Source: Halobacillus ihumii
Lineage (GTDB): Bacteria; Bacillota; Bacilli; Bacillales; Halobacillaceae
Reading direction: 5' to 3'
Length of the DNA: 64,000 bases
NCBI RefSeq assembly: GCF_902726645.1
Contig: NZ_CACVAO010000001.1
Coordinates: forward strand, 2,898,764 to 2,962,763
Below, in pieces: positions 10,527-19,870 of the stretch (position 1 is its first letter; each line of letters opens with the position of its first letter). The notes under the pieces were generated by a model. The model was not told where the DNA came from, did no database searches, and saw only the letters and a program-made list of their open reading frames with translations. The position numbers were made by a program, and so were the translations under genes.

Positions 10527-10560
10527 ACCCCCTATTCTAGTCAGCGGGTGGGTCTATTTT
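10520..10560. terminator. Bidirectional terminator shared by toxin 1 mRNA and antitoxin RNA
   Basis: AAATAGACCC / GGGTCTATTT stem with T-runs on both strands. A second plus-strand terminator lies at 10603-10632 (GGGATCACAG / CTGTGGTCCC then TTT), so the toxin mRNA may overlap the whole antisense RNA. Confidence 0.75.
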
Positions 10561-10653
10561 TAAACTAGGCTGCACCTTATTCAAAAGAGCAACTATCAAG
10601 AGGGGATCACAGTCGCAAGCTGTGGTCCCTTTATTTATGTGTATCCTTTTTCT
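10520..10653 (-). ncRNA. Antisense antitoxin RNA of module 1 (RatA-like)
   Basis: A minus-strand extended -10 (TGGTATGAT, -10 hexamer at 10660-10665) points toward the toxin. The predicted RNA begins with a hairpin (GGGACCACAG / CTGTGATCCC) that on the plus strand also acts as a terminator, and ends at the bidirectional hairpin overlapping the toxin stop. This geometry matches txpA/ratA. RNA ends are estimates. Confidence 0.65.
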
Positions 10654-10701
10654 GTCTTTATCATACCACATTTTCAGAAAAAATTTAACTGTATTTACGA
10701 A

Positions 10702-11832
10702 TTATGCGTGTGTTATTTCTTTTAATGCATCTTGAACGGGGACATAGTCATAACCGAGGTCGCGTGCAACGGCTTCATACGTAAGGTTTCCGTTTACGGT
10801 ATTTAGTCCTTGTTCGATCGCTTTGTTTTCCTCAATGGCCTTGACAACACCTTTAGAGGCAATTTGTAACGCATAAGGAGCAGTTACGTTTGTTAATCCG
10901 ATGGTAGCCGTGCGTGGAACAGCACCTGGAATGTTGGCAACCGCATAATGAAGGACGTCATGTTTTTCGTAAATTGGGTCATCGTGTGTTGTGATGTGAT
11001 CAACCGTTTCAAAGTTACCGCCTTGGTCGATCGCAACGTCTACAATAACAGAGCCTGGTTTCATGGATTTGACCATATCTTCTGATACAAGTTTAGGTGC
11101 TTTAGCTCCTGGGATCAGGACGGCGCCTATAACAAGGTCGGAATCTTTGACTGATTCAGCAATGTTGAAAGGATTAGACATCAGTGTCTGCACGTCAGAG
11201 CCGAACAGATCATCCAATTCGCGTAAACGGTTCGGGTTTAAGTCGAGAATGGTGACATGTGCGCCCAGTCCAACAGCAATTTTGGCTGCGTTTGTGCCGA
11301 CAATTCCGCCGCCGATAATCGTTACTTTTCCACGATTGACACCAGGGATGCCGCTTAAAAGAATTCCTTTTCCGCCATAAGATTTTTCAAGATATTGGGC
11401 TCCGATTTGTGAAGCCATACGGCCTGCCACTTCACTCATTGGTGTCAGCAATGGAAGGGTATTGTTAACGGTAACTGTCTCGTAAGCGATGGCAGTTACT
11501 TCGTTGTCCACTAAAGCTTTCGTTAATTCCGGCTCTGCTGCAAGGTGCAGATACGTAAATAAGATGAGGCCTTTACGGAAATAGCCATATTCAGAAGGAA
11601 GAGGTTCCTTTACCTTCATGACCATTTCTGCTTTTGTCCAAACGTCTGAAGCGCTTTCAATAATGGTGGCGCCAGATGCTTTATATTCTTCGTCTGTAAA
11701 ATTACTGCCAACTCCTGCATTCTTTTCAACTAAAACTGTATGTCCAGCCTTCATGATGTTGACGACACCTGATGGGGTGATGGCTACGCGGTTTTCATTG
11801 TTCTTAATTTCCTTCGGGATGCCAATAATCAT
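10702..11832 (-). CDS. ald: Alanine dehydrogenase
   Basis: NAD-dependent oxidative deamination of L-alanine to pyruvate and ammonium; 376 aa, the usual length, forming a cytoplasmic hexamer. The N-terminus [17 protein letters not shown], the nucleotide-binding [11 protein letters not shown] near 175 and the [13 protein letters not shown] region are hallmark sequences. The gene lies just downstream of a PucR-type regulator on the same strand, the ald/adeR arrangement known from B. subtilis, where Ald supports growth on alanine and normal sporulation. No clear terminator is seen before the convergent toxin module. Confidence 0.95.
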   Translation of the reverse strand: MIIGIPKEIKNNENRVAITPSGVVNIMKAGHTVLVEKNAGVGSNFTDEEYKASGATIIESASDVWTKAEMVMKVKEPLPSEYGYFRKGLILFTYLHLAAEPELTKALVDNEVTAIAYETVTVNNTLPLLTPMSEVAGRMASQIGAQYLEKSYGGKGILLSGIPGVNRGKVTIIGGGIVGTNAAKIAVGLGAHVTILDLNPNRLRELDDLFGSDVQTLMSNPFNIAESVKDSDLVIGAVLIPGAKAPKLVSEDMVKSMKPGSVIVDVAIDQGGNFETVDHITTHDDPIYEKHDVLHYAVANIPGAVPRTATIGLTNVTAPYALQIASKGVVKAIEENKAIEQGLNTVNGNLTYEAVARDLGYDYVPVQDALKEITHA

Positions 11833-11910
11833 CTCTATTCCCTGCCTTTCTTAGTACGTGTTACAGCCAGTATATCTCGCGTTTCCGTTTTTTGATTTAG
11901 GAAGATTACA

Positions 11911-11950
11911 CAAAATAAAAGAGATGGTTTGTGTAAAATCACAAATCATC
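11911..11950 (-). terminator. Terminator overlapping the adeR stop codon
   Basis: Minus-strand hairpin GATGATTTGTG / CACAAACCATC followed by TCTTTTATTTT. Its 5' arm contains the last codons of adeR. Confidence 0.7.
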
Positions 11951-13189
11951 TCCTTCCATTTCGTGAATAAGTAAATCTAAATATAAGGTGGTTTTCTGAT
12001 TAGGGTCTTTTAAATCGATCGCACCGATTTCCTTGATCCTTTTCAGTCGATAATTCAATGTATTGGTATGAATGTGCATGTCTTCAGCAGCCTTATGAAC
12101 ATTGCTGTTGCAGTCCAGAAAAACTTTCAGGGTTCCGACAAGTTCAGACTTGTGCTTGCGGTCATAGTCATACAACTTTTCAAGAAAAGCATTTCGATAC
12201 TGCTCACGGCTGCGGAGGGAGGCTAACTCATTGATAAATTGATAGATCCCAAGCTCCTGATAATTGGATACTTGCTGCAGGGCCCGAGGGAATTGTTCTT
12301 TCAGTTCGAGAACTTTCAAAGCTTGCTTGTAGCTGTCACTAACGTGTTCCGGCGAATCGTATATGATCCCAAATGATCCTTTCACGTCTTCAAATTGTAA
12401 GCGTTCCTTCATCTTTTGTGTAAAATCATGAATAAAGGTATCACAGATACGGGCAGCATCTTCTGTTACGTCAGATCGTACTAATAAGATCAACTGATTT
12501 TCGTCAAAAATTCGACTGACGATTCGGGTTTGTTGAAGGGTTTCCGTTAAGTAATAGGCGTGACGCTCGACGGATTGATTCATATTCTCATCGAATTCAA
12601 ATACGGCCACACAAAGCTGCCCCGATAATCTTGTTCCAAACCGTTTAGCATGACGAATAATTTCCGGTTTGTAGCGAAGAGTGCCTGTCAGAAGCTGCCA
12701 GAAAAATTCCTTCTGGTTTTCTTCTGACTTTCTTTTTTTTACTTGATGATGGAGCAGGTGGCGGCTGACCAGCTTGGCAGCGTCCTTGATCAACTGTAAA
12801 TGGTGGTCGGTAATCGTCACTTCATTCGCTTGTGCCCAAATAAACCCGAGCACATCTTTATTTTTCCGAACAGAAACAGCAATCCGGTTGCCGAGGCCAA
12901 TTTCATCAATCGGGTCAACTACAATCGGTTCTCCGCTTGCGAATAACTGCGACATAATCCCATGCTTCCACAATCCATTAATGACACGTTCTGGAACCTT
13001 GCGCCTCATGATGGTAGCCGTTCTCGCTTCATCCACATTATGTTCATGCTTACTATAAGAAACGATCCGATGGTTAGGGTCTTCAATGGTGACAGGACAG
13101 CCAAGAATCTCTGCGATTCGATCGGCCAGACCGTCTGGTGACTCCGGTCCATCTGAAAATCCGGTTAATTGACTTGATGAATGGCTCAT
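11939..13189 (-). CDS. adeR: PucR/CdaR-family activator of ald (AdeR-like)
   Basis: 416-aa cytoplasmic regulator. An N-terminal sensory region (about 20-150) is followed by a GGDEF-like CdaR middle domain and a C-terminal PucR helix-turn-helix (NSNVHKAAEDMHIHTNTLNY). It lies upstream of ald on the same strand; B. subtilis AdeR activates ald in response to L-alanine, which I infer here from gene order and family. The ATG at 13189 has a GAAGGAG site. Confidence 0.85.
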   Translation of the reverse strand: MSHSSSQLTGFSDGPESPDGLADRIAEILGCPVTIEDPNHRIVSYSKHEHNVDEARTATIMRRKVPERVINGLWKHGIMSQLFASGEPIVVDPIDEIGLGNRIAVSVRKNKDVLGFIWAQANEVTITDHHLQLIKDAAKLVSRHLLHHQVKKRKSEENQKEFFWQLLTGTLRYKPEIIRHAKRFGTRLSGQLCVAVFEFDENMNQSVERHAYYLTETLQQTRIVSRIFDENQLILLVRSDVTEDAARICDTFIHDFTQKMKERLQFEDVKGSFGIIYDSPEHVSDSYKQALKVLELKEQFPRALQQVSNYQELGIYQFINELASLRSREQYRNAFLEKLYDYDRKHKSELVGTLKVFLDCNSNVHKAAEDMHIHTNTLNYRLKRIKEIGAIDLKDPNQKTTLYLDLLIHEMEGDDL

Positions 13190-13352
13190 ACCTGTGGCTC
13201 CTTCACTACCTGATTACTCTCATCTTACCATGGTTTTCGGGTGGGCAAAACATCTGCCTAAAGAACCAGTCTTGCGAATGTCCCGCTTTTTGAATTTAAC
13301 GACTTATTATCTGACCGTGCTCATAGGGCTATCAAAGTAGTTAGAAAATTAG

Positions 13353-13358
13353 TATAAT
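13353..13358 (+). promoter_or_regulatory. Probable -10 of the oppA promoter
   Basis: A perfect TATAAT about 40 bp before the oppA start; no convincing -35 is visible. The rest of 13190-13397 shows nothing distinctive. Confidence 0.4.
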
Positions 13359-13397
13359 TACTGTTGGTAGATAAATATTTTTGGGGGGTTTTTTTTC

Positions 13398-15068
13398 ATG
13401 ATAAAAACAAGGTGGTTGTGGTTAGCGATGTTCTTAATGCTGACCATGATTCTGGGAGCATGCAGTAGTGGTGAAGGAGAGACGAGTTCAGGCAGCGGCG
13501 ATGGCGAAGGTACCGATGGGTCTGCTGACAGTGAACAAGTTTTAAATATCATAGAAAGTGCAGAAATACCGACGATGGATTCATCTTTAGCTGCAGATGC
13601 TGTAACGATGCAGTGGCTGGCAACAACGACGGATGGACTGTATCGCTTGGGGGAAGGCGCCGAGCCTGAACCGGGAATTGCTACAGATCACACTGTGAGT
13701 GAAGATGGCCTGACTTGGACGTTCACATTGCGTGAGAATGCAAAATGGTCCAATGGAGATCCCGTTACTGCGCATGATTTCGTGTTTGCATGGCAGCGGG
13801 CGGTTAATCCAGATACGGGGTCTGAGTATGGACCTTACATGATGGGCGGCGTGATCAAGAATGCTGCTGAGATCTCTAAAGGCGAAATGTCAGTGGAAGA
13901 ACTAGGGGTTAAGGCTTTAGATGATTTTACCTTGGAGGTTACGCTTGAAAAACCGACACCGTATTTTGAATCAATGACTACATTTGGGACGTTTCTTCCT
14001 TTAAACCAGGACTTTGTTGAAAAACATGGAGATGATCATGGTCTTGAAGCAGACACAGTCCTTTCTAACGGACCATTTAAGCTTACTGAATGGAAGCATG
14101 GACAGAAATTTGTACTCAAGAAAAATGAAGATTACTGGGATGCTGATCAAGTTAGATTGAAACAAATTAACGTCAGTATTGTAAAAGAAACAGCCTCTGC
14201 AGTTAATTTATATGAAACAGGCAAAGTGGACAGGGTGAATTTAACCTCGGAATTCGTGGATGAATACCGTACTTCTGAGGAATTTCGTATCATAGAAGAA
14301 CCGACCGTCTTTTATCTTAAATTAAATCAAGAGCATGAAGTTCTTTCTAACGTCCATGCACGGAAAGCTCTGCAGCTCGCTATTGACCGTAAGAGTATGG
14401 TGGATGTTATTTTGAATAATGGTTCAATTCCAGCGGGCGGAGTAGTCCCAGCAAACTTTGCCAAGCATCCGGAAACAGGTGAAGATTTCCGGGAAATAAA
14501 TGGCCCTCTAGTAGAAACAAATCTAGAAAAAGCACAAGAGCTGTGGGCTAAGGCTAAAGAAGAATTAGGAGTTGAAAAGGTAGAATTAGGTTATATTGGG
14601 GGAGACACGGAAGTATCCCAGAAGCTTGACGCTTATATTAAGAATCAACTCGAACAGCTGGAAGGGCTGACGATTGACGTTGAAAGTATTCCTTTCCAAG
14701 TAAAACTAGAACGTGACAAAACGATGGATTATGACATCCAAAGTACCGGATGGGCACCTGATTACATGGACCCGAATACGTTCTTAAATATATGGATGAC
14801 GGGCGGCGGAAACAACAAAACCGGCTATGCTAGTGAAGAATATGATGCGTTAATAGAAAAAGCTGGCACTGAACTGGCTCAGAAACCTGTGAAGCGCTTT
14901 GAAACATTTCTTAAAGCAGAAAAAAAGCTAATTCAGGAAGACGCAGTTCTTGTACCTCTATACCAACGTGCTATGGCTCAGCTTAAAAAACCTTATGTAA
15001 AAAATGTTACAGCGAACCCAATGAGTCCGGATTATACGTACAAATATGCGTATATAGAAGGTAAATAG
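13398..15068 (+). CDS. Oligopeptide ABC transporter substrate-binding lipoprotein (OppA family)
   Basis: Extracellular lipoprotein of 556 aa with lipobox LGAC (Cys22), a glycine/serine/acidic linker, and the family-5 fold (LTWTFTLRENAKWSNGDPVT, later YDIQSTGWAPDYMDP). It probably delivers oligopeptides to an Opp permease encoded elsewhere, since no permease or ATPase genes are adjacent. High Asp/Glu content is in line with a salt-adapted secreted protein. The ribosome site is GGGGGG at -16 to -10. Monocistronic, with a terminator at 15087. Confidence 0.85.
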   Translation: MIKTRWLWLAMFLMLTMILGACSSGEGETSSGSGDGEGTDGSADSEQVLNIIESAEIPTMDSSLAADAVTMQWLATTTDGLYRLGEGAEPEPGIATDHTVSEDGLTWTFTLRENAKWSNGDPVTAHDFVFAWQRAVNPDTGSEYGPYMMGGVIKNAAEISKGEMSVEELGVKALDDFTLEVTLEKPTPYFESMTTFGTFLPLNQDFVEKHGDDHGLEADTVLSNGPFKLTEWKHGQKFVLKKNEDYWDADQVRLKQINVSIVKETASAVNLYETGKVDRVNLTSEFVDEYRTSEEFRIIEEPTVFYLKLNQEHEVLSNVHARKALQLAIDRKSMVDVILNNGSIPAGGVVPANFAKHPETGEDFREINGPLVETNLEKAQELWAKAKEELGVEKVELGYIGGDTEVSQKLDAYIKNQLEQLEGLTIDVESIPFQVKLERDKTMDYDIQSTGWAPDYMDPNTFLNIWMTGGGNNKTGYASEEYDALIEKAGTELAQKPVKRFETFLKAEKKLIQEDAVLVPLYQRAMAQLKKPYVKNVTANPMSPDYTYKYAYIEGK

Positions 15069-15086
15069 GAAATTGTCCAACTAAAA

Positions 15087-15122
15087 GGTCCCGGTTATGC
15101 CTTCATAGCCGGGATCTTTTTG
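15087..15122 (+). terminator. Intrinsic terminator after oppA
   Basis: GGTCCCGG...CCGGGATC hairpin followed by TTTTTG. A diverged copy of this hairpin lies at 15668-15705, beyond toxin module 2. Confidence 0.85.
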
Positions 15123-15313
15123 TTTTATTGGCAATGGAGTAGAAGTTGAAACGCCACAAAAGCTTTTATACGGTGTTAATAGTACTTAACTGCTTAGCTT
15201 CAGTTTCTTTAATAACGCAACTCTGTTATATGGTATATTTATAGATAGGTAGTTGTTCAAAATTGAATAGGGTGTCGGCTAGCCCCATGTCAGAGGAAAA
15301 AGGGGGTGACGCC

Positions 15314-15412
15314 ATGAGTGTATTTGAAGCCTTGACGGTAATGATCACTTTTAGTTCTCTAATTGTGAGCATAATTGCTGTTGTTGTAGCGATTATACAC
15401 CAAAAAAAATAG
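15314..15412 (+). CDS. TxpA-like holin-type type I toxin, copy 2
   Basis: 32-aa single-span peptide starting MSVFEALTVMITF and ending HQKK, a typical putative holin-like toxin. The ATG follows AGGGGGTGACGCC. Its 5' leader (GGGTGTCGGCTAG...CCCCATGTCA) is nearly identical to copy 1, and GAATAGGG (15265-15272) pairs with CCCTATTC (15416-15423) in the terminator. The stop codon is inside the terminator stem. Confidence 0.8.
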   Translation: MSVFEALTVMITFSSLIVSIIAVVVAIIHQKK

Positions 15413-15535
15413 ACTCCCTATTCTTGGCAGAAACGGGGTGAGTCTATTTTTTCTTAGCTGATCCCTATTGGACACTATCTACATGGGGGCACAGTCGCAA
15501 GCTGTGGTCCCTTTTCTTATGTGTATCCTATTTCT
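15403..15535 (-). ncRNA. Antisense antitoxin RNA of module 2 (RatA-like)
   Basis: Extended -10 TGGTATAAT on the minus strand (hexamer 15542-15547) starts an RNA whose first hairpin shares the CACAGCTTGCGACTGTG stem-loop with module 1, and which ends at the bidirectional terminator 15402-15454 overlapping the toxin stop. Ends are estimates. Confidence 0.65.
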
Positions 15536-15796
15536 AATCGTATTATACCATGATTTTAACAAAAGATAAATTAGTTAGAAATTACACAGCTTGGGAAACG
15601 ATTTCAAACGTTCTTAGAATAATTGCCTATACATGAAGGCGCAGTCCTCATACTAATACAACAAAAAGTTCTCGGTTATGATTCTATAGCCGAGGTCTTT
15701 TTGTTAGCAATGGAGAAGAAGTTGAAACGTAATCGGCTGACAATCGTATAATGAGTAATAGGAGATTAACTGTTCGGAAAAGGGCTGCTATAAACA

Positions 15797-15901
15797 GCCT
15801 TAGGGAAGAATTAGGCGGAGTTAGGGTCGAATCCGATAGAGTTAGGGGACAATCACTAGTTGTTAAGGAACAATCCCGCCGAGTTAGGGAACAATCATTC
15901 A
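15797..15901. repeat. Array of five degenerate 21-bp units
   Basis: Five consecutive units of exactly 21 bp, consensus near GAGTTAGGGAACAATC followed by five variable bases. Because 21 is divisible by three it leaves a spurious open frame across 15751-15960. The rest of 15455-15796 holds the antitoxin promoter and the duplicated hairpin. Confidence 0.75.
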
Positions 15902-15931
15902 GAAATGTAGCTGAAAGAGGGGAGAATGATC

Positions 15932-16231
15932 ATGCCGAATTGTCAAAATTGTGGTCGTAACTGGAGCTGGAGACAAACATTCAAGAGGTCTCTTTCATTC
16001 AGAATCTCAATGGATTGTCCACATTGTAAGGAAAAGCAATACATAACGTCTAAAGTAAGAAAAAGGAGTAGTCTCATCCCATTCCTTACTGCACCAATTA
16101 TTATGCTCTCCGTTTATTTGGACTTTTCTACGGTTGCTTCATTTAGTATCCTAGCTGGAATGCTAATCTTGCTGATAGTTTTTTACCCATTTATGATCGA
16201 ACTATCGAATGAAGAAGAACCAATCTGGTAG
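15932..16231 (+). CDS. CXXC-20-CXXC family small membrane protein
   Basis: About 99 aa. Two zinc-ribbon-like pairs, CQNC near the N-terminus and CPHC about 20 residues later, with WSWRQTFKRS between them, match the TIGR04104 family. Two membrane segments follow (ending YPFMIE). The ATG at 15932 is favoured over 15926 because AGAGGGGAG then sits seven bases away. Function unknown; such genes often sit in small clusters of membrane proteins, as here. Confidence 0.75.
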   Translation: MPNCQNCGRNWSWRQTFKRSLSFRISMDCPHCKEKQYITSKVRKRSSLIPFLTAPIIMLSVYLDFSTVASFSILAGMLILLIVFYPFMIELSNEEEPIW

Positions 16232-16334
16232 AAAAATAAGTTTAGTTTTACAGGAGTTAATTAGGGATTAAAAGATTTTCAGCGGATAATATGTGAAACA
16301 GAAACGTTATTCCCTGAGCAGGCAGGAGGAACAT

Positions 16335-17060
16335 ATGAATCATTCAAGTATAGTGCATGAACAAAGGGAGAAGCGGCCAAATATATTTTGGTGGATAAAT
16401 ATCATTGTAGATTATATACTAGGATTTATTTTAGCTGCCCTCCTAATCATTGGACCTTTTATTTTGTTAATACAATTAAAAAATTTTTCAGCTGCGCTGC
16501 TGCTGGTTACGGTACCAATTGGCTTATGGATACTGAAATGGTTCCTAAATAAATTAGGAAAAAGAGTGTGGCATGGCCGCCATAGGTCTTATTTTAAGCT
16601 TGAAAGAAATAAACTCACCTATGAAGAATCAAACATAGAAACTCGCTCATTAAAAAAAGATACGGTCTCATTTGAGTCGATCCAATATATTGTCTCATCT
16701 TTATTTATATTAGAAGATAATCATGTTTTTGCAGCATCAGAGACAGGTAGGATATCACCTTTGAACATAGGATCAATTCTCTATATTGTTTACCTGAAAG
16801 ACGGTCATTATCAAATGACAAAGGTACCATTTTACCCTGATGAACGATCGATAAATATCTGGCTAGAGACCTTCCAAGAGCGTAGTATTCCTTTATACTA
16901 TACTGATCTTTTGCTGTATAACGATAGTGAAAAAGAACGATTAGCCCTTTTTGAAGATGATGATATCCTTGTCCCGTACATGTATGAACAGTCTTGGGAA
17001 GAAGAAATCTACAGCTTAAAAAGTAAATGGGAAGATAGATTTGAACATGTACAATCATAA
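16335..17060 (+). CDS. Uncharacterised membrane protein
   Basis: 241 aa from the ATG at 16335, which has an AGGAGG five bases upstream; the longer frame from 16293 lacks a site. Two N-terminal membrane spans (ILGFILAALLIIGPFILL and ALLLVTVPIGLWILKW) are followed by a soluble, mostly beta-predicted domain resembling PH-like/DUF domains of Bacillus membrane proteins. I do not recognise the family. A weak terminator (TTGGGG / CCCCAA) follows at 17074-17092. Confidence 0.65.
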   Translation: MNHSSIVHEQREKRPNIFWWINIIVDYILGFILAALLIIGPFILLIQLKNFSAALLLVTVPIGLWILKWFLNKLGKRVWHGRHRSYFKLERNKLTYEESNIETRSLKKDTVSFESIQYIVSSLFILEDNHVFAASETGRISPLNIGSILYIVYLKDGHYQMTKVPFYPDERSINIWLETFQERSIPLYYTDLLLYNDSEKERLALFEDDDILVPYMYEQSWEEEIYSLKSKWEDRFEHVQS

Positions 17061-17111
17061 GGTTCGATTAAAGTTGGGGTGTAGCTCCCCAAAAATTAAT
17101 TATTAAGATAT

Positions 17112-17160
17112 GAAAAATTGTGCCTCACCCCACTAACTAATAAAGGAGGGCAGGGCACAG
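17112..17160 (-). terminator. Terminator after the M20 peptidase gene
   Basis: Minus-strand hairpin CTGTGCC ... GGCACAA followed by TTTTTC. Confidence 0.65.
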
Positions 17161-17169
17161 TTTGTCTTT

Positions 17170-18471
17170 TTATTGAGTTTGTGTCTCCTTACACCATTGC
17201 AAAATAAACGCCGCAATCGTTTTAGTCGTCGTTTTAAGGCTGGCTAAATCAACATATTCATTAGGTCCATGCATGTTAGCGCCGGATGGTCCATAACAAG
17301 TTGCCGGAATCCCGAACTCTTCAAAGGAACGAATATCGGTGGTGGCGGTAAAGGCAATAGATTCTAACTCTTGATTGGTCGTAAGTCTATGACCTTCCGC
17401 AAGACTGTTGAATAGATCGCTGTCTGGGGAGGTAGAGAATCCTGGTGCACTAAATCCGTAAAAAGATACGTCTGGCGGGGTTTTCTGCAGCCATTCTTCC
17501 TTTTCAGCAGCCGTCAAGATCCACTCTTTGACTTCCGCCTGGATATCAGCTGGATTCTGGTCGGGGTAGAAACCGACTCTAGCTTCAATGGTACATTCTG
17601 AAGGAACATTTGAAGCCCAGTCTCCCCCTTGGATGATGCCGGTATTTACGTTTAACGGGTGGGGATGATCGATGAAATCACGATGTTTAGGTCGAGCATT
17701 AATATACTCTCTGTATTCGTCAAGCGACTGGATTAAATAAGCAGCTTTGTTAATGGCGTTATGAGCTTTCTCAGCTCGCTCTACGTGGGCGCCTGCTCCT
17801 TGAACGGTGATTCTCACCCATAGCACGCCTACTTGTCCTTTAATGGCACGATGCGCTGTCGGTTCGGGAATGAGGGCACCATCAGCCGTGAATCCGGCGT
17901 CCAGCAATGCTAAAGCGCCATTACCTGTGCATTCTTCTTCAATGACCGTTTGAATTTGAAGGTCTGCTCCCAGTTGAATTCCAGCCTGCTGAAGCGCTTT
18001 AACAGCATAGATCATCGCAGCCACACCGCCTTTCATGTCCAGCACTCCACGACCATACATGCGGTCATCAACCGTTACCGGGGAATAAGGATCATGCTCC
18101 CATAGATGTTCAGGTTCAGCACTGACGACATCAATGTGCCCCTGAAGGATTAGGCTTTTACCGGTTTTAGGCTGATCCGTTTTCCATTCTCCAACCACAG
18201 AAGGCCGTCCATCATACGACCACTCTGGATGACCATAATTTTCATAGGAAGATAGTTTCTCAAGGTCTGGTTCAATAGAGGTCGTTTCTAAGTTCATTTC
18301 CTCTAAATGCTTCAGGATAAATGATTGAATCTCTTGCTCATTCCCTAACGTGCTCTTAAAGGAGCCGAGGGTTTTTAAAAAGAGCTGTGCCTCGTTCCAT
18401 AACTCATCAATCGTTTCATGAACTCTTTTCACTGATTCTGCTTGTACTTGTGCGATTTCTTGTTCTTTCAT
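17170..18471 (-). CDS. M20-family metallopeptidase / ArgE-DapE deacylase
   Basis: Cytoplasmic di-zinc amidohydrolase of about 433 aa. Metal ligands lie in GHIDVVSAEPE, GRGVLDMKGGVAA and EEECTGNGA, with the dimerisation domain around HPLNVNTGIIQGGD and the distal His in ANMHGPNEYV. The start at 18471 has GGGAGGAG upstream; the longer ORF to 18525 has no ribosome site. Substrate cannot be assigned: acetylornithine deacetylase, succinyl-diaminopimelate desuccinylase or a peptidase are all possible. It has its own terminator and no operon partner. Confidence 0.82.
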   Translation of the reverse strand: MKEQEIAQVQAESVKRVHETIDELWNEAQLFLKTLGSFKSTLGNEQEIQSFILKHLEEMNLETTSIEPDLEKLSSYENYGHPEWSYDGRPSVVGEWKTDQPKTGKSLILQGHIDVVSAEPEHLWEHDPYSPVTVDDRMYGRGVLDMKGGVAAMIYAVKALQQAGIQLGADLQIQTVIEEECTGNGALALLDAGFTADGALIPEPTAHRAIKGQVGVLWVRITVQGAGAHVERAEKAHNAINKAAYLIQSLDEYREYINARPKHRDFIDHPHPLNVNTGIIQGGDWASNVPSECTIEARVGFYPDQNPADIQAEVKEWILTAAEKEEWLQKTPPDVSFYGFSAPGFSTSPDSDLFNSLAEGHRLTTNQELESIAFTATTDIRSFEEFGIPATCYGPSGANMHGPNEYVDLASLKTTTKTIAAFILQWCKETQTQ

Positions 18472-18746
18472 GTAAAACTCCTCCCTTTCATCGGATTTAT
18501 TTTCATGAATAATATGAAATTTCACACTATTATTCTACCTTACATGCGTTGACTATTAAACTAGAATCTTGCTTGTTTATTTCAGAAAGCCACTGTTTGC
18601 AGTACTTGTTGTGCACATGTTTCATAGGCAATTCACATACGCTGATTAAAAGGGAGACCGCCAAATGAGCACACAGTACGAATCAATTTGGACGAGTTTT
18701 CCCTGAAAACCTGTTATAGTAAAAGAAATAAGTTTGAGGTGAAAAT

Positions 18747-19361
18747 ATGGATGCAAAAACGATCCTAAACAAAGTACAACAACATACTCCAGCTATACTT
18801 GGCAGCCGAAATTTTACCAAGTTTTCTATCTTACTGCCCTTAATTCAAAAAGATAACGAAACACATGTCCTGTTTGAAGTTCGTTCCAGGCAGTTACGCA
18901 GACAGCCAGGTGATATTTGTTTTCCAGGAGGAAAAATTGACCGGCAGGATACCTCAGAGGAAGCTGCTGCCCTAAGGGAGACGAGAGAAGAATTGGGAAT
19001 TGAGGAAGTGGATATTTCTGATATTTTCCCATTAGACTATATGGTTTCTCCGTTTGGAATGATTGTCTATCCTTATGCCGGATGTATTGATAATCTTGAA
19101 TCGATTAAGTTGAATCTGGCAGAAGTGGAAGACTACTTCACAGTTCCTCTTTCTTTTTTCATGGAGAACGAGCCGCAAATTCACAAGGTGGACTTTGAAG
19201 CGAAACCGGGGGAAGATTTTCCGTTTGACCTCATTGTCGGGGGAGAGGACTACGATTGGCGTACAAGGCAAATCGATGAGTATTTCTATCTTTATGAAGA
19301 TAAGGTAATTTGGGGGCTGACTGGAAAAATTCTTGCTCATTTTGTGGAAATGGTACGGTAA
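18747..19361 (+). CDS. NUDIX hydrolase, CoA pyrophosphatase type (NudL/YeaB)
   Basis: 204 aa. The NUDIX box spans FPGGKIDRQDTSEEAA to RETREELGIEE, and the preceding VRSRQLRRQPGD matches the CoA-pyrophosphatase subgroup, which cleaves CoA to phosphopantetheine and 3',5'-ADP. The ATG at 18747 follows a GAGGTG site. A -10 (TATAGT) lies about 30 bp upstream. Terminator at 19441. Confidence 0.85.
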   Translation: MDAKTILNKVQQHTPAILGSRNFTKFSILLPLIQKDNETHVLFEVRSRQLRRQPGDICFPGGKIDRQDTSEEAAALRETREELGIEEVDISDIFPLDYMVSPFGMIVYPYAGCIDNLESIKLNLAEVEDYFTVPLSFFMENEPQIHKVDFEAKPGEDFPFDLIVGGEDYDWRTRQIDEYFYLYEDKVIWGLTGKILAHFVEMVR

Positions 19362-19440
19362 AAGAATCTTCCTTGCAGAGAAGCTTAAGAGAATGCTAAG
19401 ACGGTATTCAATGCTTTGAATAGGTTGCGGAACAGAGAGA

Positions 19441-19476
19441 AGGTGACTTCAATGCAGTGTTGAAGTCACCTTTTCT
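19441..19476 (+). terminator. Intrinsic terminator after the NUDIX gene
   Basis: AGGTGACTTCA / TGAAGTCACCT perfect stem followed by TTTTCT. Confidence 0.85.
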
Positions 19477-19583
19477 AAGTTTGGAAAATGGTTTTCATGA
19501 ATGGAGGGATGATGTACCGCTGAATTATTGATGGTTTGTCTCGAGAATCAATTGGAGATGTCCAATTGTACTGAAAGTTTTGA

Positions 19584-19589
19584 TATAAT
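19584..19589 (+). promoter_or_regulatory. Extended -10 promoter of toxin module 3
   Basis: TGATATAAT, a perfect TATAAT with upstream TG, about 75 bp before the toxin start. Confidence 0.55.
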
Positions 19590-19661
19590 CAGAGGACAGT
19601 GTAATAAGGCTAATTCATGGGTGGTGGCTCACTTCCCTTTTTAGAAAGGGGGTGATGCCTG

Positions 19662-19751
19662 ATGACAGTATTTGAGACTTTGTTTCTTATGATCTCGTTT
19701 GCGACGTTAGTTGTTGCCATATTGACAAAAAATAACCACCCTAGCGCCTAG
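19662..19751 (+). CDS. TxpA-like holin-type type I toxin, copy 3 (diverged)
   Basis: 29-aa peptide MTVFETLFLMISF... with one membrane span and the unusual tail TKNNHPSA. The ATG follows AAAGGGGGTGATGCCTG. As in copies 1 and 2, the stop lies inside the terminator hairpin. The leader segment GGGTGGT (19619-19625) is complementary to ACCACCC (19735-19741): a different sequence but the same pairing as in the other copies. Confidence 0.75.
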   Translation: MTVFETLFLMISFATLVVAILTKNNHPSA

Positions 19752-19870
19752 CAAGCATTTAGGGTGATTATTTTAACACTCCAATGTGAGCCGCCCCCTT
19801 GAAGGGCTATTACACTTAGGCTGAATGGTGTTGGTAGCACCGTTCAGTCTTTTTTATTGTATGATTCTCT
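19735..19870 (-). ncRNA. Antisense antitoxin RNA of module 3
   Basis: A minus-strand -10 (GGTATACT, hexamer 19877-19882) is followed by a 5' hairpin (GACTGAACGGTGC / ...CACCATTCAGCC) and a bidirectional terminator at 19731-19774 (AATAA-CACCCTA / TAGGGTG-TTATT). The hairpin sequence is unrelated to modules 1 and 2, so cross-regulation is unlikely. Ends are estimates. Confidence 0.55.

Larger units (their letters stand above)
15083..15729. repeat. Imperfect direct repeats flanking toxin module 2
   Basis: The ~67-bp stretches 15083-15153 and 15663-15729 align over their whole length: both contain CGGTTATG, ATAGCCG, TCTTTTTGTT, GCAATGGAG and AGAAGTTGAAACG. They bracket the toxin-antitoxin pair at 15240-15550 and suggest the module arrived with a segmental duplication of the oppA terminator region. 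Confidence 0.6.

Noticed and set aside
15751..15960. 69-aa open frame with repeated VRGQS/VKEQS/VREQS-like residues
   Set aside because: It has no ribosome site, overlaps a better gene start, and its periodicity is produced by the 21-bp DNA repeats.
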